From the NCBI GenBank assembly GCA_003663525.1, contig QMUF01000040.1, positions 1 through 11,523 on the forward strand: 11,523 nt of DNA, given 5' to 3'. The position numbers and the translations under genes were made by a program. The stretch is from Thermococci archaeon. GTDB lineage: Archaea; Methanobacteriota_B; Thermococci; Thermococcales; Thermococcaceae. The stretch's first letter is position 1; each line of letters starts with the position of its first letter. Under the pieces are notes generated by a model, which was not told the DNA's origin, searched no databases, and worked only from the letters and a program-made list of their open reading frames with translations. Of the stretch, positions 8,981 through 11,523 are shown in pieces.

Positions 8981-10444
8981 TCACTTCTTTAAGAAATCAA
9001 ACAAAGTGACCTGTTTGCCTTTCTTGTCTTTTTTCTCTTCTGTAATTTGATCTTTAGAGTCTAGCTCCTCTTCTTTACTCTCTTCAGGCTCTTCGATTTC
9101 CACTTCTCCTTCTACTTCCTCTGTTTCTCTAGCCTCCTCCTCTACTCTTTCTATTTTTTCCATTACCTCTTCAACTTTAACTTCAAGCTCAGTTTTCACT
9201 TCTTTAAGTTTTCTATGGATTGAAAGCATTTTTCCCTTTATTTTACCTACTTTTTCTTTATCTTCAGTCAAAAACTCGATTTCTTTATCTCCCAATTCCA
9301 AGAAGACTGCTATATGGGAAGCTACATCCAAATTACTGCTAAATATTGACTTAAATATTTGCATGGTTTCAATAGCCTCGAGTTTGCTCATATGCATTCC
9401 TTTCATTATTTTTTTCACTATTGAATCTCTAATAGAACGTTCTTCTTTTGTATCCCTCAATATCCTAAGGGTTTTTGGAGGATAAAATCTTATGAATCCT
9501 TTCTTTTTAATGCCAGCCACTGCAACTCCAGCGGTCATCATATCCATGGCATATTTCCAAAGCCCATAGCTCCCCGTTCTTTTGGCCCGCCCTAAATAGA
9601 TATCCGCCCTACTAATAGCATCATAAGCCTTCGCAATGTCCTCAGGTTTGTAATAAACATAGGGAATATTCTCATCCAACCAAAGGAGAACTTCATCCGG
9701 AGTATTATCAAGATTCACAATGGCCATTTTGGCCCTCTTGGTGTTGTCGGTTGCAAATATGGTACCCAATGCTTCAAAGATAGATTTTTCAACATCCCTA
9801 TAAGCTAAAATAACCTCTGCATCTTCTACCCCACCACTTACAACAGTTTGGAGGTCATTTATAGCCGCTCTTAAATCACCTCTTGCTCTCTGGGCAATCA
9901 TTTGAAGAACTTCCTTAGGAACAAAAATACCTTCAGCTTTAGCTATTCTAAATAGTGCCTTTAAAATATCCCTCTGGCTTAACCTCTTATACTGCACGAT
10001 TTCCGCTTTATTCCTTATTTCTATCGGGACTTCCCAGTATCTGTTGGCAGACATCATTATTGGATTCTGCGCTTTACCTATGAGCTTGGCTACTTCTTTG
10101 GCCCCACTTGGTTCTATGTTATCAACCTCATCCAAGAAGATGAGCTTCCTTCTCCTCCCAAAAACGTCCATTGTATATGCAGCGTTAAGGTAGCGCTCTA
10201 TTTTCCCGAAAGTTCTGTCATCACTTGCATTGAGTTCAATTACCTCAAATTTATATTCATTTGCCAATGCATGCACTGTAGCAGTTTTCCCACTACCTGG
10301 AGGCCCCGCCAAGAGAAGAGCCTTCTTTTTAGGAATTCCATGGAGCCATTCTTCAATCCATGGCTTGATCTTTTCTAAGGCCTTATTCTGGTTAACAATA
10401 TCCACAAGTCTCTTTGGCCTATACTTCTCAGTCCAAGGGAGCAT
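8981..10444 (-). CDS. rfcL: Replication factor C large subunit
   Basis: RfcL is one subunit of the archaeal clamp loader, which opens PCNA and places it on primer-template DNA using ATP, together with several RfcS subunits. The 487-residue protein shows LPWTEKYRP at 2-10, Walker A GPPGSGKT at 47-54, Walker B LIFLDEVD at 101-108, sensor 1 around N134 (MMSANRY), and sensor 2 RGDLRAA with R192. It has IRNKA where RfcS has the SRC arginine-finger motif, as expected for the large subunit. A highly charged Glu/Lys linker (about 420-476) ends in a PCNA-interacting motif QVTLFDFL at 478-485. I start at ATG 10444, six bases after AGGTGA, rather than GTG 10450, which directly abuts it. It follows rfcS by 10 bp. 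Confidence 0.96.
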   Translation of the reverse strand: MLPWTEKYRPKRLVDIVNQNKALEKIKPWIEEWLHGIPKKKALLLAGPPGSGKTATVHALANEYKFEVIELNASDDRTFGKIERYLNAAYTMDVFGRRRKLIFLDEVDNIEPSGAKEVAKLIGKAQNPIMMSANRYWEVPIEIRNKAEIVQYKRLSQRDILKALFRIAKAEGIFVPKEVLQMIAQRARGDLRAAINDLQTVVSGGVEDAEVILAYRDVEKSIFEALGTIFATDNTKRAKMAIVNLDNTPDEVLLWLDENIPYVYYKPEDIAKAYDAISRADIYLGRAKRTGSYGLWKYAMDMMTAGVAVAGIKKKGFIRFYPPKTLRILRDTKEERSIRDSIVKKIMKGMHMSKLEAIETMQIFKSIFSSNLDVASHIAVFLELGDKEIEFLTEDKEKVGKIKGKMLSIHRKLKEVKTELEVKVEEVMEKIERVEEEARETEEVEGEVEIEEPEESKEEELDSKDQITEEKKDKKGKQVTLFDFLKK

Positions 10445-10454
10445 TTGCACTCAC

Positions 10455-11523
10455 CTAATCCTTGCCAAGCAATGTGAATTGGGCAAGTAACGCCTCAAGT
10501 TGAATCATTTCATTGGAACCTTCCACAAGTCTAAAATTGTATTCACCAATCTTATCTGCGAGGGCTACCTTCTTTGGTTCGCTTATTGGGAGGTTAAACA
10601 CCTCTTTGTGCATTTGTATGAGAACATCCTCTCCGCTCAAACCTTGCTTTAAGAGTATTTCCCTGAGCTTGTCCCTAGCTTTGAGGAAGTTCCCTTCCAA
10701 CGCTAGGAGCATCATTTTCCTAACGTCTTCTGGTCTAGCCCTGCTCGCGACGAGGAAGATGTTCTCGTCCGTTATCCTCATATCTAATGCGGCCGCAGCT
10801 TGGAGAACATTTATTGCTCGTCTTAAATCTCCTTCAGCCACATAGAGTATCGCTTGAAGGCCTTCCTCGGTCAGCTCAAGCCCCTCGTTTTCAACTATGT
10901 ATTTCAATCTCCTTGCAATGTCCTCATCTTTTAATGATCTAAAGCGGAAGATTGCACATCTCGATTGTATGGGTTCGATGATCTTTGAGGAGTAGTTGCA
11001 GTTGTGGCTTACGAGTCCGTTGGAGATAAAGCTGTGATCCCTCACGCACGTCACGTCGTAGACGTCGAGGTAGCCGAGCTCCTCCTTCTTGATGAGCCTC
11101 TGGACAATGTAGCCCTCGAAAACCCTCTCCCTCACGAACTCTTCGAACGTCATGAAGTCCCTTGTGAGGCCTAATGGAATGCCCCTGAGCCTGTTTACGA
11201 CGAAGTCCCTCTTAACACCGAGAACCCTAGCAGTCTGGGTCGGGTTGGTCGCCCTTGCCAGCTCCATGGCCTTCTCCGCAACCTCCGGGAGAACGAGCTC
11301 CTTGTAAGTAAGCTTAATTCTAAGATACTCTCCAACAAGCCTCGCGTAGGCGTCTTTGAAGTAGGCGTAACCGACCCTCGTGAGGAAGTGGAGGTAGTTG
11401 CCGTCGTTTGGCGTAATGACGAGGCGGACGATAAACTTGTCCTTTCTCTCGGCGGACGAAACTATGACCTTTGAATCAACGTCGAACTCCCTGAGGAGCT
11501 CCGCAACATCGTTGAAAAACTCG
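10455..11523 (-). CDS. rfcS: Replication factor C small subunit precursor with intein (partial)
   Basis: The frame is open from the window edge to the stop at 10455. The mature C-terminal extein begins at C (codon 10998-11000) and reads [20 protein letters not shown], which contains the sensor-1 asparagine directly after the splice point and the SRC arginine-finger motif. It is followed by sensor 2 EGDLRRAIN and the helical clamp-loader collar domain, 181 residues in all. Everything upstream of 11001 is intein. After protein splicing, RfcS subunits join RfcL to load PCNA. The N-terminal extein with Walker A and B, and most of the intein, are outside the window. An apparent internal ATG at 11267 lies within the intein and is not a gene start. 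Confidence 0.95.
   Translation of the reverse strand, partial: EFFNDVAELLREFDVDSKVIVSSAERKDKFIVRLVITPNDGNYLHFLTRVGYAYFKDAYARLVGEYLRIKLTYKELVLPEVAEKAMELARATNPTQTARVLGVKRDFVVNRLRGIPLGLTRDFMTFEEFVRERVFEGYIVQRLIKKEELGYLDVYDVTCVRDHSFISNGLVSHNCNYSSKIIEPIQSRCAIFRFRSLKDEDIARRLKYIVENEGLELTEEGLQAILYVAEGDLRRAINVLQAAAALDMRITDENIFLVASRARPEDVRKMMLLALEGNFLKARDKLREILLKQGLSGEDVLIQMHKEVFNLPISEPKKVALADKIGEYNFRLVEGSNEMIQLEALLAQFTLLGKD
11001..11523 (-). mobile_element. RfcS intein, C-terminal part (runs off the window)
   Basis: Inteins excise themselves from the host protein after translation, and many carry a homing endonuclease. The C-terminal splicing block is clear: [21 protein letters not shown] ends with the penultimate His and final Asn, followed by Cys as the first extein residue, so Asn cyclisation and Cys attack are both possible. 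Upstream, the segment from about 11280 to 11523 (with FIVRLVITP and [21 protein letters not shown]) resembles the end of a LAGLIDADG endonuclease region in Thermococcales inteins, but the catalytic repeats lie outside the window. GC content is about 52-60% in the rows counted, well above the flanking genes, which suggests acquisition from a higher-GC relative. Confidence 0.93.

Overview
This window comes from a hyperthermophilic euryarchaeon of the order Thermococcales (Thermococcus, Pyrococcus or Palaeococcus). The evidence is an archaeal 16S rRNA 5' end, archaeal replication factor C with an intein, RadB, FAU-1, a DUF1614 membrane protein, a DUF835 protein and a Trm5a-type wyosine methyltransferase. 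Promoters have BRE/TATA form, and ribosome binding sites are of the GGTG/GAGG type. Protein-coding DNA is AT-rich (roughly 35-45% GC in rows counted by hand), which points to a low-GC member. I cannot name the species.

Layout. 1-339 is the 5' third or less of 16S rRNA on the minus strand. 340 to about 588 is its structured, GC-rich leader, with a probable rRNA promoter at 605-621 and T-rich terminator-like DNA up to 706. Upstream in the same direction are prs (PRPP synthetase), a DUF1614 membrane protein, and a previously easy-to-miss 50-residue ORF at 2300-2452 whose stop overlaps the DUF1614 start. Back-to-back promoters near 2482-2518 separate this minus-strand group from a plus-strand pair: a metallo-beta-lactamase-fold hydrolase and radB. 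radB converges on and overlaps fau-1 by 29 bp, and a perfect 12-bp inverted repeat sits 8 bases beyond the radB stop, inside fau-1. fau-1 itself overlaps the end of an unrecognised gene with a probable C-terminal winged helix. A perfect 16-bp palindrome lies between that gene and the divergent moaA. After moaA come a DUF835 membrane protein and trm5a, which overlap by 29 bp. The right end is the minus-strand replication factor C operon: rfcS, interrupted by an intein that runs off the window, then rfcL.

How the genes relate. rfcS and rfcL encode the two subunits of the sliding-clamp loader, and RfcL carries a C-terminal clamp-binding motif. RadB is a recombination mediator paralogue. FAU-1 and Trm5a act in RNA processing and tRNA modification. 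MoaA begins pterin cofactor synthesis, which Thermococcales use mainly for tungsten enzymes. prs supplies PRPP for nucleotide synthesis.

No CRISPR array, insertion sequence, defence island or clearly new multi-gene system is visible. The items most worth a second look are the 16-bp palindrome next to the putative winged-helix gene, the overlapping 50-aa gene, the hairpin in the radB/fau-1 overlap, and the GC-rich intein placed at the sensor-1 motif of RfcS.
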